NCBI GenBank assembly: GCA_016713335.1
Contig: JADJPH010000052.1
Location: 1-43,967, forward strand
Source: Candidatus Fredericiella danica
GTDB lineage: Bacteria > Chloroflexota > Anaerolineae > Caldilineales > Caldilineaceae
Reading direction: 5' to 3'
Length of the DNA: 43,967 nt
Below are positions 26,119-35,802 of the stretch, piece after piece. The notes beneath the pieces were generated by a model. The model was given only the letters and a program-made list of their open reading frames with translations, did not search any database and had not been told where the DNA came from. Each line of letters opens with the position of its first letter. The first letter of the stretch is position 1. A program made the translations under genes and the position numbers.

Positions 26119-27657
26119 TCAGTTGATCTGGAGCGCCTGCTCCATCTTGGCCAGCGCCTGGTCGATGCCAAAGGTGGCCGGCTTCATGCGGGGTGGGAAC
26201 GCCATGAAGGTCTTCAGGAAATCCTGCACGATGAACTGAGCCGCATAGATCAGGTAGGCGCGGTCAATCAGCCAGTCCCAGTAGGTGTTGGAAGTGACAT
26301 CGGCCCGCTCGAACGGATCGGTGCGCAGATTGAAGATCTTGGGCACGCGCAGGAAGACGAAGGGTTCCGCCCAGATCTGGAGTGTGCCCTGAACTCGCTG
26401 TTCGGCGAAGACGATCTTCCAGTTGTCGTAGCGCAGCGCCACCAGGTCGCCATCGTCAGAGAAGTAGATGATCCCCTTGCGCGGGCCTTTTTCAGTCTCG
26501 CCGGTTAGATACGGCAGGAAGTTGAGACCGTCGATGTGCACCTTGAACTGCTTGTCGCCGGCTTCGTGACCCTCTTTTAGTTTCTCGATGATCTCCGGTT
26601 CGCCGGCCGCAGCCAATAGGGTGGGTAGCCAATCGGTGTGGCTGATGATCTCATTGGAGACCGTGCCCGGCGCGATCTTGCCCGGCCAGCGCACTAGTTC
26701 CGGCACACGGAACGCGCCTTCCCAGTTGGAGTTCTTCTCGTTGCGGAACGGGGTCATGGCGCCGTCGGGCCAGGTGTTCATGTGCGGGCCGTTGTCGGTT
26801 GAGTACATGACAATGGTGTCTTCGGCGATTCCCAACTCGTCTAGCAGGTCAAGCATCAGCCCAACATGCTTATCGTGCTCGATCATGACGTCGTGGTAAT
26901 AGGACTGCCAGCGCCCGGCCTGGCCCAGCACATGCTCGGGCGGGTGCACCCGGAAGTGCATCCAGGTGGTGTTGAGCCAGACGAAGAAGGGCTGGTCGTC
27001 GTCATGGGCGCGTTTGATGAAATCCTGGGCGGCCTCCACGAACTCGACGTCGCAGGTCTCCATGCGCTTGCTGCTCAACGGACCGGTGTCTTCGATCTTT
27101 TGCTTGCCCACACGTCCCCAGCGTGGGTGCTCAGTGGGGTCGTCCTCCTCGGTAGCCCAAGCGTGAATGACGCCGCGCGGCCCGAACATGTTCTTGAAGT
27201 TGGGGAAGTCCGCGTCCGGCGGATAGTCGACGTTTTCCGGCTCTTCTTCGGCGTTGAGATGATAGAGGTTGCCGAAGAACTCATCGAAGCCATGGGCGGT
27301 GGGCAGATATTTGTTCCGGTCGCCAAAGTGATTTTTGCCGAACTGGCCCGTGGTGTAGCCCAACGGCTTGAGCAATTCGGCGATGGTGGCGTCTTCAGCC
27401 TGCAGGCCAATGTCCGCGCCTGGGATGCCGACCTTGGTGAGTCCGGTGCGGTAGGGATTTTGCCCCGTCAGGAACGCTGCTCTTCCTGCGGTGCAGCTCT
27501 GCTGCCCATAGGAATCCGTAAAGCGCATGCCTTCATTGGCAATACGGTCGATATTGGGGGTGCGATAGCCCATTAAGCCGTCGCTGTAACAACTCAGGTT
27601 CGTGATGCCGATGTCGTCGCCCCAGATGATGAGGATATTGGGTTTCCCGTTGGGCAT
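26119..27657 (-). CDS. Arylsulfatase-type sulfatase
   Basis: 512 residues, intact, from ATG 27657 with AAGGAG upstream. The N-terminal alkaline-phosphatase-fold motif NILIIWGDDIGITNL binds the metal. QSCTAGRAAFLTGQNPYRTG contains the formylglycine site (Cys55) in the C-x-A-x-R variant, so activity would need a formylglycine-generating enzyme. Further family blocks are TTGQFGKNHFGD, FDEFFGNLYHLN, PFFVWLNTTWMHF, VMYSTDNGPHMNTWPDGA and SHTDWLPTLLAAAGEP. There is no signal peptide, so it is probably cytoplasmic and may release sulfate from organic sulfate esters. It fits the sulfur theme of the 20-22 kb genes, although no shared regulation is evident. Confidence 0.93.
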   Translation of the reverse strand: MPNGKPNILIIWGDDIGITNLSCYSDGLMGYRTPNIDRIANEGMRFTDSYGQQSCTAGRAAFLTGQNPYRTGLTKVGIPGADIGLQAEDATIAELLKPLGYTTGQFGKNHFGDRNKYLPTAHGFDEFFGNLYHLNAEEEPENVDYPPDADFPNFKNMFGPRGVIHAWATEEDDPTEHPRWGRVGKQKIEDTGPLSSKRMETCDVEFVEAAQDFIKRAHDDDQPFFVWLNTTWMHFRVHPPEHVLGQAGRWQSYYHDVMIEHDKHVGLMLDLLDELGIAEDTIVMYSTDNGPHMNTWPDGAMTPFRNEKNSNWEGAFRVPELVRWPGKIAPGTVSNEIISHTDWLPTLLAAAGEPEIIEKLKEGHEAGDKQFKVHIDGLNFLPYLTGETEKGPRKGIIYFSDDGDLVALRYDNWKIVFAEQRVQGTLQIWAEPFVFLRVPKIFNLRTDPFERADVTSNTYWDWLIDRAYLIYAAQFIVQDFLKTFMAFPPRMKPATFGIDQALAKMEQALQIN

Positions 27658-28013
27658 AAAAGCTGCTCCTTACCAGAAGTTAGACTACATGAGACGAAAG
27701 CGCCGCCGTGCCTGAACGCTCGTTTTTTGGCTGCGATCCCTTTATACACGCATTTTTCGAATCCGAAAAGGTGATCTGAGCGATCCAGTCACTAGAGCAT
27801 AGCAGACAAGTGACCTGTTGTCGTGCGTCGCGATGAGTAATTTCGGCGTAATTTCGGCGAAACTGCCGGGGTGTGGGTATCAAGGTAGAGGCCTTTGAAG
27901 CTTGTGGGTTGTCCCCGGATCTCCGCCCACAGAATGGCTGGAAGTCGCGGTCGTGGTAGAATGCACGAAATTGATTGGACTCGTTTCACCAGATGGGCCG
28001 TCTACTCCGACCA
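27658..28013. other. Divergent intergenic region
   Basis: Between the divergent sulfatase and LAL 3 genes. It contains a direct repeat TAATTTCGGCG twice in tandem near 27838-27860, which could be an operator half-site pair. No clear promoter boxes or gene were recognised. Confidence 0.35.
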
Positions 28014-30751
28014 ATGTGCATGACCCAGATGCCCGAATCGACCGAAAGATACGCCGCAGTCCTGGTGCTGGAAACCAAGTTGCGTCCTCCCACCGGAACT
28101 GCCCTGCATGTGGTCCGCCCGCGCCTGTTGCAGCAGTTGACCGAAGGCGCCGACCGCCAACTGATCCTGGTCTCGGCGCCTGCCGGTTACGGCAAGACCG
28201 CGCTTGTCTCGTGGTGGCTTGATGCGCAGGCCAGTCCATACGCCTGGCTTTCCCTGGACGAGCATGACGATGGCCTGGCAACCTTCCTGATCTACCTTGT
28301 GGCGACCATTCGCACTGTGCACCCGGATGCGCTGGGCAACGTTGCGTTGTTGCTCCAGGCGCCCACGCTGCTAGCCCCTCATCGGCTGGCAGATGCCCTG
28401 ATCCAGGGCCTGCTGGCGCTTCCCGGCCGGTTGATCATCGTCCTCGACGACTACCACACCATCACGGCGCCTGATGTTCATGCCGTGATGGTGCGCGTGA
28501 TCGACCACTTGCCGGCGCATGTCCACCTGGTGTTGGTGACGCGGGCAGACCCACCCGTGCCCCTGGAGCGCCTGCGCGGGCGGCACGCTATGACGGAAAT
28601 CCGCGCCGCCGATTTACGCTTTAGCGCCGAAGAGACGCGGCGGTTGTTGGAGCAATTGCTGGGGCCGGGCGTCTCCGAGGAAACTGCCGCCATCCTGGAG
28701 GACAGCACCGAGGGATGGGCGGTGGGTCTGCATCTGGCGGCGCTTTCGCTGCGTAGCAAGTCTGACCCTGAAGCGTTTGCGCGCAAGCTTGCCCAACATG
28801 GCCATCATGCCATCACCGAGTATCTTCTCTCCGAAGTGCTCGCCGGACTGCCTGGCGCCCAACGCGACTTTGTACTGCAATCTTCGCTGTTCGATCGCTT
28901 CTGCGCACCATTGCTCGATGCCGTCCAGCCTGAGGGTAACGCAATGTTGGCCGGTGACGCGCTTTGTCCGTGCCATCCGGCGTGGCAATCTCTTTGTCGT
29001 CGCACTGGACGACGAAGGAACCTGGTTTCGCTACCACCACCTTTTCCGGTCCTTGCTACGCACCCGGCTTTTGCAGCGCTACACGGACGTGGAAATCAAG
29101 GCCATCCATGCGGCCGCCAGTGGCTGGTTTGCGGCGCAAGGATTGGTGGACGAAGCAGTGGTGCATGCGTTGAAGGCGGGCGACGTGACGGGTGCAGCCG
29201 GTCTGGTCGAGGCGCAGGTGCATACGGCGTTGGATCGCGAAAACTGGCGACAACTCGAACACCTGGTCGGGCTTTTGCCGGCTGAGGTATCGGGCCGGCC
29301 CAGGCTGCTGCTGGTCCATGCGTGGCTGCACTTCATCCGCTGGCAGTTTGGCGCGGTTGAGGTGTGGCTTGATGCGGCAGAGCACGCCCTGCGTAGCGGT
29401 TCGCCGGCTGCGCCTGGCATGGAGGGTATTCTTTGGGGCGAAATTAATATCTTGCGCGCTTCCCTGGCAAACAACCGCGGGGACGGCGAATTGGTAGTGC
29501 AGCATGCCGAGGCGGCCCTGACCATGCTGCGCCCCGAGCTGCGCTATACGATGGGGATGGCGCAGTTGTACTACATTTGGGGCTTGCAGGCGTGTGGGCG
29601 TTACGAAAGCGCCGTTGACTTTGCCCATCGGCAACTCGATATGTACGGCTGGCAGGCGAATGCGTTGTCGTTGCGGCTGTTGCTGGCGCTGAGCACCGTT
29701 CAGTTCGATATGGCCGATTTGCCCGGCATGCAACGCACGGTCACGGTCTGGCATAAGTTGGCCGAGCAGGCCGGGTACGGGCTCAGCCTCGCCTGGTCGC
29801 TCTTCGGCTTCGGCTGGCTGTGCTATCAAAGAAACGAACTGGAGCGGGCCAACGAATACTTCCATCGTCTTGCGCGTATCGCCTGGACGGCGCATGGACG
29901 GGCGGTGGTGGACGGCTACACGGGTCTTGTCCTGATCGCGCTGGCGCGCGGGCTGCCGGATGAGGCTTTGGTTCAGATTGGGGCCCTGAACGGGTTTCTG
30001 TTGGAACGCGGTATGTCGGCACTGGGCAGTGTGGTCCAGTCGCTGGAGCAGCGTGTTGCGCTGGTCGCTGGGACGGAAGCAGCGCTGGCATGGCGACAGG
30101 CACCGGGTACAGCGCGGGCCAACGGTGACTTCTGGGAACAGCCAGTGCTCACGGAAGTGCGCACCCTGTTGGCGGCAGGCGGTTCACCTGAATTGGCGCA
30201 AGCGAACGTGTTGCTCGCCGCGAGCCGGGCTGAGGCGCAGGCGCGCAACTCTCAGCGCAGGCTTGTCGAGATCGATGCCTTGCAGGCATTGGTGGCTGCT
30301 GCTCAAGGGGACAAAGCCGCCGCGCGCGCCACGCTGAAGAGGAGCGTCCTACGTGCGGCGCCAGGCGGCGCCATTGCGGTTGCTGGTCGACTGTGGGCAG
30401 GGATTGATTGCGTACTTGCAAGAATTGCAGGCGGCAGGCGTAGAGCCGGGGTATATCCAGAAAGTACTGGCGGCGTTTGGCGAGACCGTCGCGACTCCAA
30501 AGGCGTTCACCGCCCAGGGTGTCGCCACGGCGCCGCGGGCAAGGCAGGTGACGCCGGCTGAGCTGTTCTCCAATCGTGAGATCGATGTCCTGGTGCTCCT
30601 GGCCCAGCGGCTTGGGGACAAAGAGATCGCTACACAACTGACGCTCTCCCCATTGACGGTCAAAAAGCACACGCAGCGCCTCTATCGTAAGCTAGGGGTG
30701 GATAATCGCCGTGCGGCTGTGGTCGAAGCGCGGCGTCTTGGCGTGATTTGA
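28014..30751 (+). CDS. MalT-like (LAL) LuxR-family transcriptional regulator 3, frameshifted
   Basis: Motifs in order are VLETKLRPPTGTALHVVRPR, P-loop VSAPAGYGKTALVSWW, AWLSLDEHDDGLATFL, Walker B LIIVLDDYHTI and LVTRADPPVPLERLRGR. In the next frame come RGNLFVVALDDEGTWFRYHH and TPR-like repeats. In the third frame the LuxR domain is FSNREIDVLVLLAQRLGDKE, then LSPLTVKKHTQRLYRKLGV. Frames change near 28950 and 30360; joined, the protein has about 910 residues. The start could be ATG 28014, 28020 or 28029. It is divergent from the sulfatase gene, which makes that gene a candidate target, by position only. Confidence 0.9.
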
Positions 30752-30915
30752 GCACACACCCTGTCCCGCTGCAACAGCTTACCAGTGCAGCGTATGCGCG
30801 TATCGCTCCTTGCCGCATTACTCCCCAATAGCTCCTCTTTGGGTTCTATCCTTGCCTGCCGGTTCGCCGTAGTATAGACGCACTATCACTCACTCATAAC
30901 ACCGAAATCTACACC

Positions 30916-31460
30916 ATGCTTCGCAAAGGATCATCACAACGGCGCGAGGAGCGCGAAACCTTTGGCCGTGGCGGCACCGCGACCGTGTACAAGATGCGCG
31001 AGAAATTGGTCTCATTTGGCAACGACTTTTGGATCGAAAACGAAGGCGGCCAGCGCGCATTCAAGGTCGACGGGAAGATGTTGCGCGTGCGCGACACGCT
31101 CTTCTTTGAGGATGTAAACGGTCGTGAGCTGTGCAAACTCCAGCAGCGGCTTGTGGCCGTCAGGGACACCCTGACCATTGAGGGTCCGAATGGCGAAACC
31201 ATGGCCACGGTGAAGAAGGCACTGATCACCCCGCTCCGCGACCGTTGGACGGTCAAGGTGGGCAATGGTCCCGATTTGGAGGTGCAGGCAACATTCTCGA
31301 CCATCAGTACACGATCGGCGAGGGCCGGAGCAAAGTCGCCGAGGTGTCCAAGCGCTGGTTCCGGATTGCCGACACCTACGGCGTGCAGATCGAGCCCAGC
31401 CAGAACGATATCGTTATCCTGGCAGTGACCGTGGCTGTCGATATGATGGCGCATCCGTAG
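30916..31460 (+). CDS. LURP-one-related (LOR/tubby-like) protein, frameshifted
   Basis: The first frame shows VYKMREKLVSFGNDFWIENE, RAFKVDGKMLRVRDTLFFED, GRELCKLQQRLVAVRDTLTI and AT-VKKALITPLRDRW. This is the beta-strand pattern of the LURP-one-like family related to tubby C-terminal domains and phospholipid scramblases. The frame changes near 31285, and the next frame gives the expected end (DHQYTIGEGRSKVAEVSKRW, then DTYGVQIEPSQNDIVIL and AVTVAVDMMAHP). The total is about 181 residues, normal for the bacterial family. Its function in bacteria is not established. It starts 165 bases after the LAL 3 gene. Confidence 0.85.
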
Positions 31461-31522
31461 GTGCAGATCGACCCCGCCCCGGCTCTCGATGCCTGTCTTG
31501 CTGCAGGATCACTCGGCGGTGG

Positions 31523-31680
31523 GAGTCTCGTGCGTCGCACTGACCCAAGTGACATGACCGACAGCACACGGTGTGGCCAGTGCGTCGCACGAGACGGTGT
31601 GGACAAAGATCCCGGCCTGGGCGGCGTGGCTCATGCAGGCGATCGGTAGGGTCTTCCCGCCCGGGCCGGGATCTTTGTCC
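31523..31680. repeat. Composite of two long palindromes (dispersed element)
   Basis: Palindrome 1 has 18-base arms at 31525-31542 and 31578-31595 (one central mismatch). Palindrome 2 has 24-base arms at 31601-31624 and 31657-31680 (one mismatch). The first shares its sequence with 13551-13594. There is no open frame of note inside. This resembles a MITE-like or REP-type element; no transposase is nearby. Confidence 0.75.
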
Positions 31681-31724
31681 GCTCCGCCCACCTCTCCTCA
31701 GCCACCGCCAATCGTTTGTTCGAA

Positions 31725-31846
31725 TGCATCCCGCCGTATTGCGGCATGTAGGCACTTCCATTTTGGAGAATAATGCGTCGCGTGCGCTGGCGAGGAGACT
31801 TGGATTGGTGCAGTACGCGACGGACATGAATATCAGGTTGTGCTGA
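31725..31846 (+). pseudogene. Remnant of a GNAT acetyltransferase C-terminus
   Basis: The frame ending at TGA 31846 reads VGTSILENNASRALARRLGL, then VQYATDMNIRLC. This resembles the end of GNAT N-acetyltransferases, where V-L-E-x-N-x-x-S-R-A-L-A-x-x-L-G-F is conserved. No acetyl-CoA-binding region precedes it, and the palindromic element sits directly upstream, so the gene appears truncated. Confidence 0.4.
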
Positions 31847-31926
31847 GGCAAAAGTGCGAACCGCCTAATTGCGGCTTGTTTCGATCTGCTCGGCATCAAG
31901 TCTCCTCGCTGCAATCCGACGAGCGC

Positions 31927-32389
31927 TTAGCTCGTCGCTTGCTTCACCAACGCCTTGATCTTTGCCTCTTCGTCGGCAGTCAGCTTGAGCAGTGCGAAGC
32001 TGGTTGGCCACATGTTGCCATCGTCGAGCTTCGCATCGGGCTGAAAGCCAAACGTCGCGTACCGGACGTTGAACTTACCCGCCGCCTGAAAAAAGCAGAT
32101 CAGCTTCCCCTCCTTATTGGTATAGGCAGGCATTCCATACCAGGTTTTTGGCATGAGGTCCGGCACACTGTCGATGATGATCTCATGCAGGCGGCCGGCC
32201 ATGGTGCGATCCGATTCCTCCATCTGTGCGATCGCTGCGAGGACTGCTTTTTCCCCGTCCTCGCGATTCTTGCTTGCACGCGCTTCTGCTTTCATCTCCT
32301 GAGCGCGCCTTCATCGCGGCCTTTTCTTCGGCTGAGAACCCTTCATTACTCTGCTTGGTAGACGCCTTCGTACTGGTCTTGGTGCTCAT
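31927..32389 (-). CDS. DUF1801 (YdhG-like) family protein, frameshifted
   Basis: ATG 32389 opens a Lys/Thr/Ser-rich start (MSTKTSTKASTKQSNEGFSA). After a frame change near 32300 the main domain follows: AVLAAIAQMEESDRTMAGRL, then VPDLMPKTWYGMPAY, ICFFQAAGKFNVRYATFGF and ALLKLTADEEAKIKALVKQA. W-Y-G-M-P-A-Y and K-F-x-x-R-Y are typical of DUF1801 proteins, related to frataxin-like iron chaperones. The size is about 153 residues. It is transcribed away from the MarR gene across a 100-base operator region and is a likely MarR target. Confidence 0.85.
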
Positions 32390-32423
32390 GGAAATCTCCT
32401 TTTCCGATATTGGGCTTGACCCC

Positions 32424-32475
32424 TTGCATTCACACGTATTTAGTTATATAATCAAGATACTTCAATTTGAAGATA
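32424..32475 (+). promoter_or_regulatory. Promoter and MarR-type operator for the marR-like gene
   Basis: TTGCAT (32424-32429) and TATAAT (32447-32452) are 17 bases apart. Just downstream, CTTCAA-T-TTGAAG (32460-32472) is an inverted repeat within an almost symmetrical 19-base site (32457-32475), as bound by MarR-family dimers. Its place over the expected start of transcription suggests autorepression. Confidence 0.7.
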
Positions 32476-32492
32476 ATGTCAAGGTGGACTCA

Positions 32493-32993
32493 ATGACGGA
32501 ATACACAAGGACAGACCTGAAGCAGCGCGCGCTGGCGGCCGTGAGGGACTATGGCGTGCATTTGAAGCTATTCCAAAACGCGATGAACGAGTGGGCAGGT
32601 CTCAACGCAACCGATATGGAATGTCTTCGGCTTGTCATACTCAAGGGCGTTGCTACGCCATCTGAGCTTTCCAGGCAGACCGGTCTCACGTCTGGTGCGA
32701 CGACCGCCATGCTGGACCGGCTCGAAAAGGCAGGTTTATTGGAGCGGCAACGCAATCCCGATGATCGCCGCGGAACATTGATTACACCCGCAAAAGGGGC
32801 CGGAGAAAAAGCCGCAGCATGGTTTGTATCGGCGCGAAACGCACAAGACGAATTGCTTTCAAGCTACTCGGAACGTGAACTTGAAATCATTGCCGATGTC
32901 TTTGAACGATTTACACAGCTATGGGACAAGGAGCGTGAAAAGTTGCGAGCCGATATTCCGCCCATTCATCCACCTGCGGCATCTACGGTATAA
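32493..32993 (+). CDS. MarR-family transcriptional regulator
   Basis: 166 residues from ATG 32493 with AAGGTGG upstream. The winged helix-turn-helix is clear: MECLRLVILKGVATPSELSR, then QTGLTSGATTAMLDRLEKAG and the wing LLERQRNPDDRRGTLITPA with the conserved D-R-R. Flanking helices form the dimer interface. Members respond to small phenolic or oxidising ligands. Divergent from DUF1801 with an inverted repeat between them, so self- and neighbour-control is likely. It is followed after 11 bases by the Fic gene, probably co-transcribed. Confidence 0.93.
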   Translation: MTEYTRTDLKQRALAAVRDYGVHLKLFQNAMNEWAGLNATDMECLRLVILKGVATPSELSRQTGLTSGATTAMLDRLEKAGLLERQRNPDDRRGTLITPAKGAGEKAAAWFVSARNAQDELLSSYSERELEIIADVFERFTQLWDKEREKLRADIPPIHPPAASTV

Positions 32994-33004
32994 TATGGTG
33001 CATC

Positions 33005-34101
33005 GTGACACCTCTGCGCTACACTTTCACATCCGCGATTGTCCGTGATTTGATGGCCATCGAAGCGGCGCGGCAGGCGGTGCAGTTGACGACGTTGCCG
33101 CCGGCCCTGGCTGAGCGGCTGCGCGCGCAGGCAAGGGTACGCTCCACCCACTATTCCACACGCATCGAGGGCAATCGCCTGACCCTGGCGGAGGCGCACG
33201 CCGCGGTGTTCGATGGACGCCGTTTTCCGGGCCGGGCACGCGATGTCCATGAGGTGCAGAATTACTACCGGGCACTGCAACAAGTAGAAGCGTGGGCAGC
33301 ACGGCAATCACCGATCAGTGAAGAGATGGTGCGGAAACTCCATGCCCTGGTCTATACCGGCCGCGTAGTCGCCCTACGCCCTACAGAGATGGTCAGAATG
33401 CCATCCGGGATGCAGCCAGTGGGGCGATTGTCTATCTTCCGCCTGAAGCGGGCGATGTGCCATGGCTCATGGCGGACCTGGTCGCGTGGATTGCACAGGC
33501 GGAGGCGGAGCAGACGCCGGCGCCAGTCATCGCCGGCATCGCCCACTATCAATTTGTGACGATTCACCCGTTCTACGACGGCAATGGCCGCACCGCACGG
33601 GCGTTGGCGACCCTGATTCTCTACCGGCAGGGGTACGACCTGGGGCGCTACTACAGTCTGGAAGAGGTCTACGCCGAAGATTTGCCGGTATACTACGCAG
33701 CGTTGCAGACCCATCCTCATGCCAACTATTATGAAGGGCGCGCCGACGCCGATCTGACGGAATGGCTGGCCTATTTTGTGAGCGGCATGGCCGCCGTATT
33801 TCAGCGTGTTGCCCGCCAGGTGCAGGAACAGGCGGGGCAGGCAAGTGCGCCGGAGCCGGCCGCGCTGCGCCAACTTGATCGGCGTGCACGCGTGGTGCTG
33901 GGTCTTTTCAGCCAACGGGAAAGTGTGACCGCGGCAGAGATGGCGCGGGCGCTGGGGCTTGCGCCGCGTACGGTGCGCGATCTGATCGGTGGCTGGCTTG
34001 CCGACGGTTGGCTGGTGCTGGCCGACCCGGCGCGCAAGTCGCGCCGCTATCATTTATCGGCGGAATATCGGCACTTTATCGGCGGAATAACGGCGGAGTA
34101 G
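33005..34101 (+). CDS. Fic-domain AMP-transferase with winged-helix tail, frameshifted
   Basis: The catalytic motif HPFYDGNGRTAR transfers AMP or another nucleotide group to target proteins. An N-terminal inhibitory helix motif S-T-R-I-E-G-N is visible in THYSTRIEGNRLTLAE, as in self-inhibited (class II) Fic proteins. The frame changes near 33375; the correct continuation is PYRDGQNAIRDAASGAIVYL in the next frame. A C-terminal winged helix (TAAEMARALGLAPRTVRDLI) could bind DNA. About 365 residues in total. GTG 33005 lies just after the MarR stop. The very end contains imperfect direct repeats (ATCGGCGGAATA at about 34057 and 34079). It may act as a regulator or a toxin-like modifier. Confidence 0.88.
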
Positions 34102-34242
34102 GTGGGGCGAGGACGGTTTCAAACACGACAAATCCGCTCATGAGTGGACACCCCCCGAGATGCGCAGTGCAGCGCAGGCCACCGGCATTTGTTGCCTGAG
34201 CTGCGGGATTTTGGGGATTGAGCGATGGCCCTGCTGCTACGG

Positions 34243-34248
34243 TATAAT
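34243..34248 (+). promoter_or_regulatory. Possible -10 box of the toxin-antitoxin operon
   Basis: A perfect TATAAT 61 bases before the UPF0175 start; the best -35 candidate (TTGAGC at 34218) has a 19-base spacer, so the promoter is only tentative. Confidence 0.35.
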
Positions 34249-34308
34249 CTCATTTACAATGTCATATAGACTCACATCGGTCGTGACGAACTACAATTGG
34301 AGCGAGCA

Positions 34309-34566
34309 ATGGCTGATTCTGCCGTGATCGAAATTCCAGTACACTTGCTACAGGCAGCGCGCACAACACCTGATGAACTCCGCATCGAGCTTGCCGTCCA
34401 ATTATACCGTCAGCGCCGCCTGTCGTTTGGTCATGCCCGCGAATTGGCGGGAATAAATCTCTGGGAATTTCGTCAGCTCCTGTCGACCCGCCGGATATCG
34501 CCCCATTATGATAGCGCCGATCTTGACGCGGATATGCAGACATGGACGAAGCTAGACAGTCGCTGA
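34309..34566 (+). CDS. UPF0175-family antitoxin-like protein
   Basis: 85 residues from ATG 34309 (GGAGCGAG upstream). The pattern VIEIPVHLLQAA, then ELRIELAVQLYRQRRLSFGHARELAGINLWEFRQLL is split here only for length and is the UPF0175 signature. It contains a short helix-turn-helix (GHARELAGINLWEFRQLL) followed by a charged tail. Family members pair with DUF3368 PIN-domain toxins, and one overlaps its 3' end here by 25 bases. It probably neutralises that toxin and represses the operon. Confidence 0.87.
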   Translation: MADSAVIEIPVHLLQAARTTPDELRIELAVQLYRQRRLSFGHARELAGINLWEFRQLLSTRRISPHYDSADLDADMQTWTKLDSR

Positions 34567-35051
34567 TTGTCGTTTCAAATACTTCTCCGCTGACGAACCT
34601 GGCTGCGATTGGCCAATTCGATCTGCTGCAAAAGCTGTTTGGAAGTCTGTATGTCTGCCAGGCGGTGATTGGCGAGTTGTCGGCAGACGGTCAAATGTGG
34701 CCCGGAGCGGCAGAAACCAACACTGCATCGTGGATTGACGTGCATCGCGTTGTCGACCGCCACACGGTTGATGCGTTACGCTTGGGACTTGATGCTGGCG
34801 AAGCTGAGACCATTGCACTAGCATTGCAACTGGGCGCCGATCTGGTGTTGCTAGATGAACAAGCCGGACGTCGAGCCGCTCAATACCTTGACCTTAATGT
34901 AATGGGTGTTGTTGGCCTCATTGTACGAGCACGGCAACGTGAACTTGTGCCTGCGGTGAGGCCGCTGCTCGACGATCTCCGGCAGCTTGCTGGCTTTTAC
35001 CTCAGCGAATCTGTCTACAACCATGCATTGGATCTCGCCGGCGAAGGCTAG
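34542..35051 (+). CDS. DUF3368-family PIN-domain toxin-like nuclease
   Basis: 169 residues from ATG 34542. It begins LIVVSNTSPLTNLAAIGQFD, the N-terminus of DUF3368 PIN proteins, with Asn where many PIN domains have the first Asp, as is common in this family. GLDAGEAETIALALQLGADL and VLLDEQAGRRAAQYL carry the acidic metal-binding residues, then NVMGVVGLIVRARQREL. It is a putative RNase toxin, paired with the overlapping UPF0175 gene. Confidence 0.9.
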   Translation: MDEARQSLIVVSNTSPLTNLAAIGQFDLLQKLFGSLYVCQAVIGELSADGQMWPGAAETNTASWIDVHRVVDRHTVDALRLGLDAGEAETIALALQLGADLVLLDEQAGRRAAQYLDLNVMGVVGLIVRARQRELVPAVRPLLDDLRQLAGFYLSESVYNHALDLAGEG

Positions 35052-35110
35052 CGTGTAGTGGGTTAGTCAAGTCGCCGTGGTTGATCATCGATTGATAGTT
35101 GCAGCCGTAG

Positions 35111-35197
35111 CTACGGTTGGTACGGTCGTTGCGCTGCAATTACCGGCAGAAGGTCGGCCACCGACCAGATGAAACCGCTAAGTGCACTGGCATCCAT
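35111..35197 (-). pseudogene. Possible remnant of an hsdM start
   Basis: From ATG 35197 the product reads DASALSGFIWSVADLL, which closely resembles the start of type I restriction methyltransferase HsdM (S-x-F-I-W-S-V-A-D-L-L-R-G). The next residues, over two frames, hint at the usual R-G-N-x-Q-R-N-D continuation, but the frame ends at 35111 and no further HsdM motif follows. I regard it as the truncated start of an hsdM gene. Confidence 0.4.
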
Positions 35198-35447
35198 GGA
35201 GCAAGTACCGCCGATCTCTCGTGTGACACATGCGGCTGCATGCGATGCATGATTTGGGTGATGGGCGCAATGCGGGCAAAAGACAACCCGCGGCGCCATT
35301 GGTTTGGCCGCGGGTGAATCGTACGATCGCCGATGGCAAAGGAGGAGGGCAAACTGCCGTTGTTCAGACCGGCGGCGCAATAGGGCGTCGTGATAACCTG
35401 TACGATGCCATTGTATTCCAGCATGTCACCGCGGCTGGCGGCAATCG
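35198..35447. other. No recognisable gene
   Basis: Short frames on the minus strand precede the HsdM-like start but carry no motif or ribosome binding site. Nothing further was recognised here. Confidence 0.35.
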
Positions 35448-35802
35448 CTACGTGCGAGCGAATTCATAACCCCACTCCTCCCATTCCCGCCGTCGCTGGG
35501 GATCCTTTTCGCCTGCTGCGACGCATGCCGCCAGCCGAAACCAGCCATCTACTGCATCCGGTGGCAGGTAGCGTTCGTCGCTCGCACCTGCCGTAGAGCC
35601 GGCAACTTCATCGACTGCCGCCGGGATCGGCGTGATCGACGGTGCGGGATCATCGCCACTGGGCGACGCCAGGCAGGCTCTGTAGCGGCTTGCCTGAAGG
35701 ATTGTGCGATACCGATCCAAGGCGTTTGCGCGTTTCGGCCTGGCGGAGTTGCGCAGGTGTCGGAATTGAACTCTTCTTGCCCGGCTGAACCTTAGTCTTC
35801 AA
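35448..35802 (-). CDS. Hypothetical protein downstream of the HTH gene, frameshifted
   Basis: Probably starts at TTG 35802, overlapping the end of the HTH gene, and reads KTKVQPGKKSSIPTPAQLRQ, then AETRKRL. After a frame change near 35720 it continues as DRYRTILQASRYRACLASPS, then a Pro/Ala-rich linker and DGWFRLAACVAAGEKDPQRR with WEEWGYEFART at the end. About 117 residues, basic at the start and acidic-aromatic at the end. I do not recognise the family. Tight coupling to the HTH gene suggests a shared role. Confidence 0.45.

Noticed and set aside
26866..27576. 236-residue open frame on the plus strand
   Set aside because: Shadow of the sulfatase gene; no motif and no ribosome binding site.
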